A DNA stretch of 12,944 bases from Bacillota bacterium (GTDB lineage Bacteria; Bacillota; Clostridia; DSM-8532): positions 1 to 12,944 of the forward strand of contig JAEXRM010000091.1 of NCBI GenBank assembly GCA_023440865.1, given 5' to 3'. Position 1 is the first letter of the stretch. Each line of letters opens with the position of its first letter. The translations under genes and the position numbers were made by a program. The notes under the pieces are model-generated. The model did no database searches. It was not told the DNA's origin and saw only the letters and a program-made list of their open reading frames with translations. Positions 1 through 6,365 of this stretch are shown here, in pieces.

Positions 1-21
1 AACCCGGCCCGGCCCGGGGGG

Positions 22-86
22 GCGCGCCGGCGCGCAGCCACATGCGGAACGCCGGGCGTCCGGCTGCCGGCATCCGCGCGGATGCC
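22..86. promoter_or_regulatory. Palindrome-rich leader with an 18-bp operator candidate
   Basis: The 112 bases before the first gene are extremely G+C rich and show no clear -35/-10 pair. They hold a perfect 18-bp palindrome, GGCATCCGCGCGGATGCC, at 69-86. Its centre is a CpG and its end lies 12 bases before the AAAGGAG ribosome binding site (99-105). A second perfect palindrome, GCGCGCCGGCGCGC, lies at 22-35. Even-length palindromes centred on CG are typical of LacI/GalR-family operators, and sucrose genes are often under such repressors. That the 69-86 site is an operator is inference; it could instead form a hairpin in the 5' leader. The 22-35 palindrome could belong to the end of a gene outside the window. 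Confidence 0.45.
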
Positions 87-112
87 ATCCGCATTCGGAA
101 AGGAGAACCCCC

Positions 113-1582
113 ATGGCCGTCAAGAACAAGGTGCAGCTCATCACCTATCCCGATTCGCTCGGCGGTGATCTCAGGACATTGGCCGATGTGCTCGAAACGC
201 GCCTCGGAGGCGTGTTCCAGGGAGGCGTCCACGTTTTGCCGCCTTTCCCGTCGTCGGGCGACCGCGGTTTCGCGCCGCTGACCTACCTCGAAATCGAGCC
301 GGCCTTCGGCGATTGGGCGGACATCCGGCGCATCGCCCGAACGCACGACGTGCTGCTCGACCTCATGGTGAACCACCTGTCGCAGAAGTCCGCCTGGTTT
401 CAGGATTTTCTGGTCAAGGGACGCGAATCGGCACACGCCGACCTGTTCCTCACCCTCGACAAGCTGTGGCCCGACGGCGAGCCGGTGCAGGCAGACATCG
501 ACCGGATGTTCCTGCGCCGTCCGCTGCCGTACTCCACCTTCCCGGTCGGCTCGGATGGCCGTCCGGAGCGGGTCTGGACCACATTCGGCCGGACCGATCC
601 GTCCGAACAGATCGACCTGGACGTGCACGCGGAGGCAACCCGGAACCTGCTGCGCGCGTTCTTTGAGAACTTCGCCCGCAACGGCGTGAAGATCGTCCGG
701 CTCGACGCCGTCGGCTATGTCATCAAGAAGCTTGGCACCAGCTGCTTTTTCGTGGAACCGGAGATCTACGGCTTCCTCGACTGGATCAAGGACATGGCCG
801 ACTCGGTCGGCATCGACCTGCTGCCGGAGATCCATTCGCATTTCGACATCCAACGCCGGCTGTCGGACCGCGGTTTTTACATCTACGATTTCATTTTGCC
901 CTATGCCATACTGGAGGCGCTGCTGTCGAAGGATGGCGCGAACCTCACGGCGTATCTGGCCGACCGGCCGGCGAAACAGTTCACGATGCTCGACTGCCAC
1001 GACGGCATCCCCGTCAAGCCCGACCTCGACGACCGGCTCGACACCGCAGCCGCCCGCCGCGTGGTGGACGCCTGCGTGGCGCAGGGCGGGAACCTCAGCC
1101 GCATCCTGTCGGCGCAGCACAAGTCGGCGGACGGGTTCGACGTGCACCAGATCCGCTGCACCTATCTGTCCGCACTCGGCGGGAATGTTGACGCGTACCT
1201 GACCGCGCGCGCCCTGCAGTTCTTCACGCCGGGCATCCCGCAGGTCTACTATGTCGGGCTCCTCGCGGGCCAAAACGATCTCGAGGCCGTGAAGGCGACG
1301 GGGGAGGGCCGGGAGATCAACCGGCACAACTACACGCTGCCCGAGATCGACGCGGCCCTCGGGACCGATGCCGTGGAACGCCTGCTGCGCCTCATCCGGT
1401 TCCGGAATGCGTGTGCGGCCTTCGAGGGCGAGTTCTCCATGCCGCCGTGCGCCGACGACAAGGTGGTGCTCCGCTGGCGGGGAACGGAAGAATCCTGTAC
1501 ACTCGAAGCAAACCTGCAGACCGGCACCTCGACGATCACGTACGAACGGGCAGGGGCGGGGATCGAGCATATCCGCGTCTGA
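113..1582 (+). CDS. gtfA: GH13_18 sucrose phosphorylase / sucrose 6'-phosphate phosphorylase
   Basis: Cytoplasmic retaining glycoside phosphorylase that uses phosphate to split sucrose, or sucrose 6'-phosphate, into alpha-glucose 1-phosphate and fructose (or fructose 6-phosphate). At 489 residues it is the usual length for GH13 subfamily 18. It opens with NKVQLITYPDSLGG and has GGVHVLPPFPSSGDRGFAP, the nucleophile D198 in RLDAVGY, the acid/base E239 in LLPEIHSH, and the third acid D297 in LDCHDG, followed by PGIPQVYYVGLLAG. No signal peptide is seen. AAAGGAG at 99-105, seven bases before ATG, fixes the start. Canonical sucrose phosphorylases have LDTHDGIGV where this protein has LDCHDGIPVKPDL; together with TTFGRTDPSEQIDLDV this resembles, from memory, the sucrose 6'-phosphate phosphorylase branch. 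No PTS or sugar permease lies in the window to settle the substrate. Family certain, exact substrate open. Confidence 0.92.
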   Translation: MAVKNKVQLITYPDSLGGDLRTLADVLETRLGGVFQGGVHVLPPFPSSGDRGFAPLTYLEIEPAFGDWADIRRIARTHDVLLDLMVNHLSQKSAWFQDFLVKGRESAHADLFLTLDKLWPDGEPVQADIDRMFLRRPLPYSTFPVGSDGRPERVWTTFGRTDPSEQIDLDVHAEATRNLLRAFFENFARNGVKIVRLDAVGYVIKKLGTSCFFVEPEIYGFLDWIKDMADSVGIDLLPEIHSHFDIQRRLSDRGFYIYDFILPYAILEALLSKDGANLTAYLADRPAKQFTMLDCHDGIPVKPDLDDRLDTAAARRVVDACVAQGGNLSRILSAQHKSADGFDVHQIRCTYLSALGGNVDAYLTARALQFFTPGIPQVYYVGLLAGQNDLEAVKATGEGREINRHNYTLPEIDAALGTDAVERLLRLIRFRNACAAFEGEFSMPPCADDKVVLRWRGTEESCTLEANLQTGTSTITYERAGAGIEHIRV

Positions 1583-1611
1583 ACCGGAGGCATCCGATAC
1601 GGAAAGATGGT

Positions 1612-1720
1612 CTGCGGCGCATGATGCCTGCGTCATTTGGCGGTTTCGGCAGTCGCCGCAGCAGGGGAAGGTGATCCGTGGCGCATGATTCCTGCGTCAT
1701 GCCGGTTCCCGCTGGGAAAC
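1612..1720. promoter_or_regulatory. Duplicated palindromic element in the ftsH leader
   Basis: The 169-bp gap between the phosphorylase and ftsH contains a 21-bp element twice, at 1616-1636 and 1680-1700, start to start 64 bp, with one mismatch. The core reads ATGATGCCTGCGTCAT and is an imperfect dyad (ATGA..GC, two bases, GC.TCAT). The first copy lies inside a wider 8-bp inverted repeat, CTGCGGCG at 1612-1619 against CGCCGCAG at 1654-1661. A third small dyad, GGTTCCC-GCT-GGGAAAC, lies at 1704-1720, just before the ftsH ribosome binding site. No T-tract follows, so a simple terminator is unlikely. Two phased dyads suggest a regulator binding twice upstream of ftsH; the regulator is unknown. 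No convincing -35/-10 pair was recognised. Confidence 0.45.
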
Positions 1721-1751
1721 TATCGGATGGGACCATGGAGGCCCGAGTGAC

Positions 1752-3575
1752 ATGCGCGACAAGAACAACAACCTGCGCACCATCCTGACGTTCTCCATCA
1801 TCGCACTGCTTGTGCTGTTGCTGATGAACGCCCTTGTCCTCCCCGCCATCCTCAACGCCAACATCGTGGAGACCGATTATGCAGGGTTCCTGTCGAAGCT
1901 TGCGGCCGGCGAGGTCAAACGGGTGGAGCTGTCAAACGGCAACCTGTATTTCAACGCCCTCGTCGACGGGAAGGAACGGGTGCACCTGGCGGGCGCCATG
2001 CCGGACGCGAAGCTCACCGAACGGCTCATCGCGGCCAACGTGCCATTCGGGCAGGTGATCCACCGGCAGACTTCACCGCTGACCAGCTTCCTGCTGTCCT
2101 GGGTGCTGCCGCTGGGCGTCCTCTTCGGCATGGGATACCTGTTCATGTTCCTGCTGCAGAAGCGTTCCGGCACATCGATGGCGTTCGGCAAGTCGAAGGC
2201 GCGCATCTACGTGCAGGCGCAGACGGGCAAGACCTTCGCCGATGTCGCGGGACAGGAGGAGGCCAAGGAGGCGCTGGTCGAAATCGTCGATTTCCTGCAC
2301 AACCCCAAAAAGTACGCCGCCATCGGGGCGAACCTGCCCAAGGGCGCGCTGCTCGTCGGCCCCCCGGGCACCGGCAAGACGCTGCTTGCCAAGGCGGTTG
2401 CCGGCGAGGCGAAGGTGCCGTTCTTCTCCATATCGGGGTCGGAGTTTGTGGAAATGTTCGTCGGCATGGGGGCTGCCAAGGTCCGGGACCTCTTCCGGCA
2501 GGCATATGACAAGGCGCCCTGCATCATCTTCATCGACGAGATCGACACCATCGGCAAAAAGCGCGGCACCGGCAACATCGGCGGCAACGACGAGCGCGAA
2601 CAGACGCTCAACCAGCTGCTCTCGGAGATGGACGGCTTCGATGGCAAGAAGGGGGTCGTGATACTCGCCGCGACAAACCGGCCGGAGATTCTCGACAAGG
2701 CCCTGCTGCGGCCGGGTCGTTTCGACCGCCGCATTCCCGTGGAGCTGCCCGACCTCAAGGGCCGCGAGGCCGTGCTGCGGGTGCATGCCGCACAGGTGCA
2801 GATGGATCCGGCGGTCGACCTGATGGCGGCGGCCCGCGTCACGGTGGGCGCTTCGGGCGCGGAGCTGGCGAACATCGTCAACGAGGCCGCCCTGCGCGCG
2901 GTGCGGCATGGACGGGAGACGGTCACGCAGGTCGATCTGGAGGAGAGCGTCGAGGTCATCCTGGCGGGCTACCAGCGAAAACACGCCGCCATCACCCTCA
3001 AGGAGCGGGACATCATCGCGTTCCACGAGGTGGGGCATGCGCTGGTGGCCATGCGCCTGCCCGATGCGGATCCCGTGAAGAAGATCACCATCGTGCCCCG
3101 GACCTCGGGCGCGCTGGGCTACACCCTGCAGGTGCCGGAGGACGACCGTGTCCTGATGACGCAGGAGGAGGCCTTTGCCAAGATTGTCACGCTGACGGCC
3201 GGGCGGGCGGCGGAGTCGATCGTCTTCGGCTCCATCACGACCGGCGCCGCCAACGACATCGAGCAGGCAACCCGCACCGCGCGGGCCATGATCACGCGAT
3301 ACGGCATGAGCGAGCGCTTCGGCATGGTGGCGCTGGAGACCGTGGACAATCCGTACCTGGGTGCCGACACGACGCTCGCCTGCTCGCAGGCGACGGCCGC
3401 GCAGGTGGACGAGGAGGTCATCCGCACCGTGCAGGCCGCATACGACAGGGCCCTCGGCATCTTGAAGGATGAGGAGGCACTGCTGCGGATGGTGGCGCGT
3501 GTGCTGCTGGAGAAGGAGAGCCTGACCGGTGAGGAATTCGAGGCGCTTGTAGCGGAGGGCGTGCCGTCACGGTAG
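1752..3575 (+). CDS. ftsH: ATP-dependent zinc metalloprotease FtsH
   Basis: Membrane-anchored AAA+ protease that unfolds and degrades misassembled membrane proteins and selected regulators on the cytoplasmic face. At 607 residues it is near the family norm. Order: TM1 (about 9-33), short extracytoplasmic domain (about 35-108), TM2 (about 111-135), AAA module with Walker A GPPGTGKT at 203-210, pore loop FVGMG near 236-240, Walker B IIFIDEID at 258-265 and arginine fingers in LLRPGRFDRR (318-327). The M41 peptidase follows with zinc site HEVGH at 425-429 and the third ligand D502 in GAANDIEQAT. V427 replaces the common Ala of HEAGH, which leaves HExxH intact. GGAGG at 1737-1741, ten bases before ATG, supports the start. 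It stands alone, not beside tilS or hpt as in many Bacillota, so it may be a second FtsH paralogue. Confidence 0.97.
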   Translation: MRDKNNNLRTILTFSIIALLVLLLMNALVLPAILNANIVETDYAGFLSKLAAGEVKRVELSNGNLYFNALVDGKERVHLAGAMPDAKLTERLIAANVPFGQVIHRQTSPLTSFLLSWVLPLGVLFGMGYLFMFLLQKRSGTSMAFGKSKARIYVQAQTGKTFADVAGQEEAKEALVEIVDFLHNPKKYAAIGANLPKGALLVGPPGTGKTLLAKAVAGEAKVPFFSISGSEFVEMFVGMGAAKVRDLFRQAYDKAPCIIFIDEIDTIGKKRGTGNIGGNDEREQTLNQLLSEMDGFDGKKGVVILAATNRPEILDKALLRPGRFDRRIPVELPDLKGREAVLRVHAAQVQMDPAVDLMAAARVTVGASGAELANIVNEAALRAVRHGRETVTQVDLEESVEVILAGYQRKHAAITLKERDIIAFHEVGHALVAMRLPDADPVKKITIVPRTSGALGYTLQVPEDDRVLMTQEEAFAKIVTLTAGRAAESIVFGSITTGAANDIEQATRTARAMITRYGMSERFGMVALETVDNPYLGADTTLACSQATAAQVDEEVIRTVQAAYDRALGILKDEEALLRMVARVLLEKESLTGEEFEALVAEGVPSR

Positions 3576-3598
3576 CATTGTGTCGGTCCGGCATTCAT

Positions 3599-3616
3599 GC
3601 CTGACAGAAGACAGGC
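3599..3616 (+). terminator. Weak hairpin after ftsH
   Basis: GCCTG at 3599-3603 pairs with CAGGC at 3612-3616 around an 8-base loop, 23 bases after the ftsH stop codon. The stem is short and no T-run follows, so it is at best a poor intrinsic terminator. It is listed as the only candidate in this gap. Confidence 0.2.
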
Positions 3617-3639
3617 GGATGCGCCGTGTGCAACGGGTG

Positions 3640-3645
3640 TATACT
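3640..3645 (+). promoter_or_regulatory. -10-like box upstream of the EamA transporter
   Basis: TATACT at 3640-3645 matches the -10 consensus in five of six positions and stands 63 bases before the proposed transporter start. No good -35 hexamer lies 16-18 bases upstream (the region reads CGGATGCG), so the promoter would be weak or activator-dependent. A longer frame from 3580 would make this box coding, which argues for the later start. Confidence 0.35.
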
Positions 3646-3708
3646 GGGGCTGAAGCATGTGGCTGGCAGAAGACGTCCTCCTGCCGTACCTGTCTTCGGG
3701 AGGGCTTC

Positions 3709-4581
3709 ATGGTTCCACTGCTCGTCTGTCTCGCCATCGCGGTGTTCGCCCTGCAGAACGTCTGCTTCAAGATCTTTTCGGACCGGTTCATGAAAACCGG
3801 CACCGACTATGCGCTGTTCAGCACGCTGTATTACGCGCTCACGGTTGTGCTGCTTGCATGCCTTTTCGGGTTCGGCGGCGCCGGGATGGAGACCGTGACC
3901 ATCGGCGTCGCCTTCGGGGCGGTGTTCGTGACAACAATCCTGCTGTACATGAAAGCCATGTCGTGCGGGCCGATGTCGTACACCTCGCTCCTGTTCAGCT
4001 TTGCCCTGCTTGTGCCCATCATTGTCGGCCGTCTGCTCTGGGAAGAGCAGATCGGCCTGCTGCAGGCGGCCGCGCTGGTCATCCTGTTTTTCTCGTTCTA
4101 CCTGGGGAGCGGGCCGAACGCATCCGGAACACGCCGATTCAGTGTGAAGTGGCTACTGCTGGTGTTGGGCGCCTTTGTCGGGAACGGGGTGCTGATGACG
4201 CTGCTCAAGTGGCATCAGCGGCTGTTGCCCGGCCGGGAGGTCGGCATGTTCCTGGTGATCGCCTTCTTCACCGCAACACTGGTGAGTCTGGGACTGCTTG
4301 TCGTGCAGGCGCGTGTCTTCCGCGAGAAGCCGTCATTCCCCCGCACATTCCCTTACTGGCTTGTCCTGGCGGGAGCGGGAGCGACGACCGCCTTCGGCAA
4401 TGCTGCGACGCTCCTTCTCGCCGGCAGGCTGCCCGCGGTTGTCCAGTTCCCGCTGGTCAACGGCAGTGTCGTCGTACTGACGACCCTGTTGTCCGTGCTG
4501 TTGTTCCGGGAAGCCATGACGAAGCGGTCGTGGGCCGGGTTTGCGCTGGGGGTTGTCTCACTGGTGCTCATCAGTCTGTAA
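3709..4581 (+). CDS. EamA/DMT-superfamily membrane transporter
   Basis: Integral membrane protein of 290 residues, built almost entirely of hydrophobic helices (about ten), as expected for the EamA-like drug/metabolite transporter superfamily. Two halves of about five helices each are visible. Family-like stretches are LLWEEQIGLLQ at the end of the first half and QFPLVNGSVVVLTTLLSVLLF followed by RE in the second. Substrates of such transporters range from amino acids and metabolites to nucleotide sugars, and nothing here identifies one. The frame is open from 3580, but the first 43 residues of that version are polar and unlike a transporter N-terminus. ATG at 3709 follows GGGAGGG (3698-3704) and begins directly with the first helix (MVPLLVCLAIAVFAL). 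It is convergent with the methyltransferase gene, 68 bp away. Confidence 0.9.
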   Translation: MVPLLVCLAIAVFALQNVCFKIFSDRFMKTGTDYALFSTLYYALTVVLLACLFGFGGAGMETVTIGVAFGAVFVTTILLYMKAMSCGPMSYTSLLFSFALLVPIIVGRLLWEEQIGLLQAAALVILFFSFYLGSGPNASGTRRFSVKWLLLVLGAFVGNGVLMTLLKWHQRLLPGREVGMFLVIAFFTATLVSLGLLVVQARVFREKPSFPRTFPYWLVLAGAGATTAFGNAATLLLAGRLPAVVQFPLVNGSVVVLTTLLSVLLFREAMTKRSWAGFALGVVSLVLISL

Positions 4582-4649
4582 ACGGATGCACGATCCGCAG
4601 GCGGGATTCCGGTTGCCACGAAAACCCCTTTCGCATGCAGGCGTGCGCT

Positions 4650-5606
4650 TCACCCATGCCGCACCGCCAGGCAGAAGCCCACGCATCCGAACGGTTCGAT
4701 GGGATGCTGCGGGTATGCCTCGTTGTGTGCCTGGAAATGCCGTGCCATGATCTCGTCTGGATCCAGATGCTCGTACAGCAGATATCCGCAATCCGCCAGC
4801 AGCTTTTCCAGCTCGCGGTACCCGTACCCCGGCACCATGGGCTCGCCGGCGGCTGCGGCCATGGCCTCCTGGCGCTGCCAGCGCGCGTCGGGACGGTACG
4901 CGTTCCTCACGGGTCGGCCATCCTCGATGCCTTCCGTCTCCTCCGGCGCCATGGGATAATCGAAGACAAGACTGCCGCCGGGTGGCTGCAGTGCCGCGAG
5001 ACGGCACAGCAAGTCGCGCAGCGCGGCGCGATCCGCATAGTACACAAAACCCAGCAGGCTGGCAAATGAGGGTTGTCCGGCATCGAACCCCGGGCAGGCG
5101 GCAAGGTGATCGGTCCAGCCGGGCTGGGTCAGGTCGGCGGCAACGCGCCACAGGTTGGGCACCGGCTCGGGCATGGCGCGCATGACGCGCGCGGTTTTTT
5201 CTGCGGCGGTCGCCGGATGGTCGATTTCGATGATCCGGAGCGGTGCGGCCCACGCCGGCTTGCGCCAGGCGAAGGCGTCGAAGCCGGCCGCCAGCAGCAG
5301 GTATTGGCGGACGCCAAGCCGCACGGCCGCCTCCAGGCGCGTCTCCGCAAAGGCGGCGCGCCCGAGCGGATTGGGGGAGAGGTGCCGGTCCACCACACGG
5401 TGCAGTCCCTCCTCGGCGGATCCGGAAAAACCAGGTTCAAGAAAGGGAAGGCCGGCCAGCAGATACTGGTCGATACCGGCCATCTCCTCTTCGGTCAGCA
5501 ACTGGCGCGCAATCGGGTCGCGCAGGACCGGGACGTCCTTGTACCATCCGTCATGCCGCGCGCGCGCATGTGCACAGACGAGGGCTGTCATGCTGCTTTT
5601 TTCCAT
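4650..5606 (-). CDS. Class I SAM-dependent methyltransferase, LCMT family
   Basis: Soluble 318-residue protein of the leucine carboxyl methyltransferase (PF04072) type, a class I SAM-dependent Rossmann methyltransferase. Motif I is LLLAAGFDAFAWR at 103-115, matching the family pattern of AG-D-x-x-x-R. The acidic loop is IEIDHP at 126-131, followed by a lysine-containing helix, as usual. DLT at 158-160 and LVFDYP near 213-218 complete the fold. Bacterial members methylate small-molecule carboxylates or are uncharacterised, so no substrate is proposed. The frame extends upstream to 5759, but AGGAGG at 5612-5617 lies five bases before the ATG at 5606, and the extension is Cys/Arg-rich and unlike the family. 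It lies 157 bp downstream of the ArsC-like gene on the same strand and may be cotranscribed with it or use its own weak -10 (TATCAT). Confidence 0.87.
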   Translation of the reverse strand: MEKSSMTALVCAHARARHDGWYKDVPVLRDPIARQLLTEEEMAGIDQYLLAGLPFLEPGFSGSAEEGLHRVVDRHLSPNPLGRAAFAETRLEAAVRLGVRQYLLLAAGFDAFAWRKPAWAAPLRIIEIDHPATAAEKTARVMRAMPEPVPNLWRVAADLTQPGWTDHLAACPGFDAGQPSFASLLGFVYYADRAALRDLLCRLAALQPPGGSLVFDYPMAPEETEGIEDGRPVRNAYRPDARWQRQEAMAAAAGEPMVPGYGYRELEKLLADCGYLLYEHLDPDEIMARHFQAHNEAYPQHPIEPFGCVGFCLAVRHG

Positions 5607-5702
5607 GGGTGCCTCCTGTGGCGGCAGGGGAACGGTGGTCCGTCCGTCGTTCCCGATTTGCCAGAACCCCATGATACGCCTGCGTTTGCAGCATGAACAG
5701 AC

Positions 5703-5731
5703 TTGAAATATTTGACAAAATGTGGTATGAT
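5703..5731 (+). promoter_or_regulatory. Near-consensus plus-strand promoter facing the ArsC-like gene
   Basis: TTGAAA at 5703-5708 and TATGAT at 5726-5731 are separated by 17 bases, and TGG precedes the -10 as an extended -10. Both hexamers match consensus at five of six positions. The site sits in the most A+T-rich patch of the window. Its transcript would run against the 3' end of the minus-strand ArsC-like gene, with no plus-strand gene before the ROK regulator at 6366. Confidence 0.55.
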
Positions 5732-5763
5732 GAGCCTGTCGGAGCCCTTCCGGACGCATCTCC

Positions 5764-6141
5764 CTACGCTGGCGCGCCGGGTCCGCCTAGCGCCCTTTCC
5801 CATTCAGGTTCCCGAAAACCCACCAGCACCGTGCCCGATTCCATCACCAGAATCGGCCGTTTCACCAGCATGCCGTCAGTCGCCAGCAGCGCCAGCATTT
5901 CATCGGGCGTCATGCCGTCCAGTTTCGCGGAAAGCCCAAGGGAACGATACTGCAGGCCGCTGGTGTTGAACAGGCGGCGCACCGGCAGGCCGGAGCGCGC
6001 CGACCACGCCCTCAGCTGTTCCGCTGTTGGGTTTGGCGTGCGGATGTCCTGCTCCACATGGGATATGCGGTGTGCCGCAAGCCATGCGCGGGCTTTCCCG
6101 CAGGTGGTGCAGCCGGGGTGACACAGGAACAGGTTGGGCAT
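5764..6141 (-). CDS. ArsC/Spx-family thioredoxin-fold protein
   Basis: Small cytoplasmic protein of 125 residues in the ArsC/Spx/YffB family (PF03960). The N-terminus has a CxxC redox motif, GCTTCGKA, with C11 and C14. It continues with LFNTSGLQYRSLGL (58-71) and VKRPILV (93-99), where R95 is the conserved arginine. Members are glutaredoxin-type arsenate reductases, Spx-like regulators that bind RNA polymerase, or uncharacterised. The plain 'arsenate reductase family protein' of Bacillota is the closest pattern; true arsenate reduction is not shown because no ars operon is nearby. Translation most likely starts at 6141, since AAGGAGG (6146-6152) lies four bases upstream; an ATG 11 codons earlier lacks such a site. 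It diverges from the ROK regulator. Confidence 0.88.
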   Translation of the reverse strand: MPNLFLCHPGCTTCGKARAWLAAHRISHVEQDIRTPNPTAEQLRAWSARSGLPVRRLFNTSGLQYRSLGLSAKLDGMTPDEMLALLATDGMLVKRPILVMESGTVLVGFREPEWERALGGPGAPA

Positions 6142-6227
6142 GGCGCCTCCTTGCAGACCGGATGACCGGTACATGTCGCTGTTGGCGGACAGACAGCCTC
6201 AGGTGCCTGTGCCGGCCGTGTTGATAT

Positions 6228-6254
6228 GTTTCCCGCAACAGAATGCGGGCAAAC
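6228..6254. promoter_or_regulatory. Inverted repeat between ArsC-like and ROK genes
   Basis: CCCGCA at 6232-6237 and TGCGGG at 6244-6249 form a perfect 6-bp inverted repeat around six bases (ACAGAA). The symmetry continues outward as GTTT at 6228-6231 against AAAC at 6251-6254, with one extra base. It lies in the 224-bp divergent gap, about 40 bp upstream of the ROK gene's extended -10 and 87 bp upstream of the ArsC-like start. The size and spacing suit a dimeric repressor, and autoregulation by the neighbouring ROK protein is the obvious inference. On the minus strand it falls in the spacer of a weak candidate promoter (TTGCCC, 18 bases, CATATC). Confidence 0.5.
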
Positions 6255-6287
6255 GGCCTTTCCCGTCCATCCGGCACAAGGGCCGCA

Positions 6288-6296
6288 TGCTATACT
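6288..6296 (+). promoter_or_regulatory. Extended -10 promoter of the ROK gene
   Basis: TGCTATACT at 6288-6296 is an extended -10 (TG, one base, TATACT), 69 bases before the ATG of the ROK regulator. The -35 region 17 bases upstream (CATCCG) is poor, which is common for extended -10 promoters. Confidence 0.45.
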
Positions 6297-6365
6297 GGAA
6301 CCAGGCGCCGTCCGAAGCCAGACGTTGTGCTCGTCCGGGCGCCGTCTGTCGGACAAGGAGGAATC

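Noticed and set aside
2073..3038. 321-codon minus-strand frame opposite ftsH
   Set aside because: It is a shadow of the strongly conserved FtsH coding strand, with no ribosome binding site or motifs.
3580..3708. N-terminal extension of the transporter from 3580
   Set aside because: The added residues are polar and Cys-containing, unlike an EamA N-terminus, and a good ribosome binding site precedes ATG 3709.
4583..4597. CGGAT/ATCCG hairpin right after the transporter stop
   Set aside because: Only five pairs with no T-run; too weak to call a terminator.
3657..5069. 470-codon plus-strand frame across the transporter and methyltransferase genes
   Set aside because: It is out of frame with the transporter, has no family motifs, and runs through a convergent gene border.
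5712..5731. TTGACA at 5712-5717 as -35 for TATGAT at 5726
   Set aside because: The spacer would be only eight bases; TTGAAA at 5703 gives the proper 17.
5607..5759. 51-residue N-terminal extension of the methyltransferase
   Set aside because: It is not family-like, and AGGAGG at 5612-5617 marks the later ATG.
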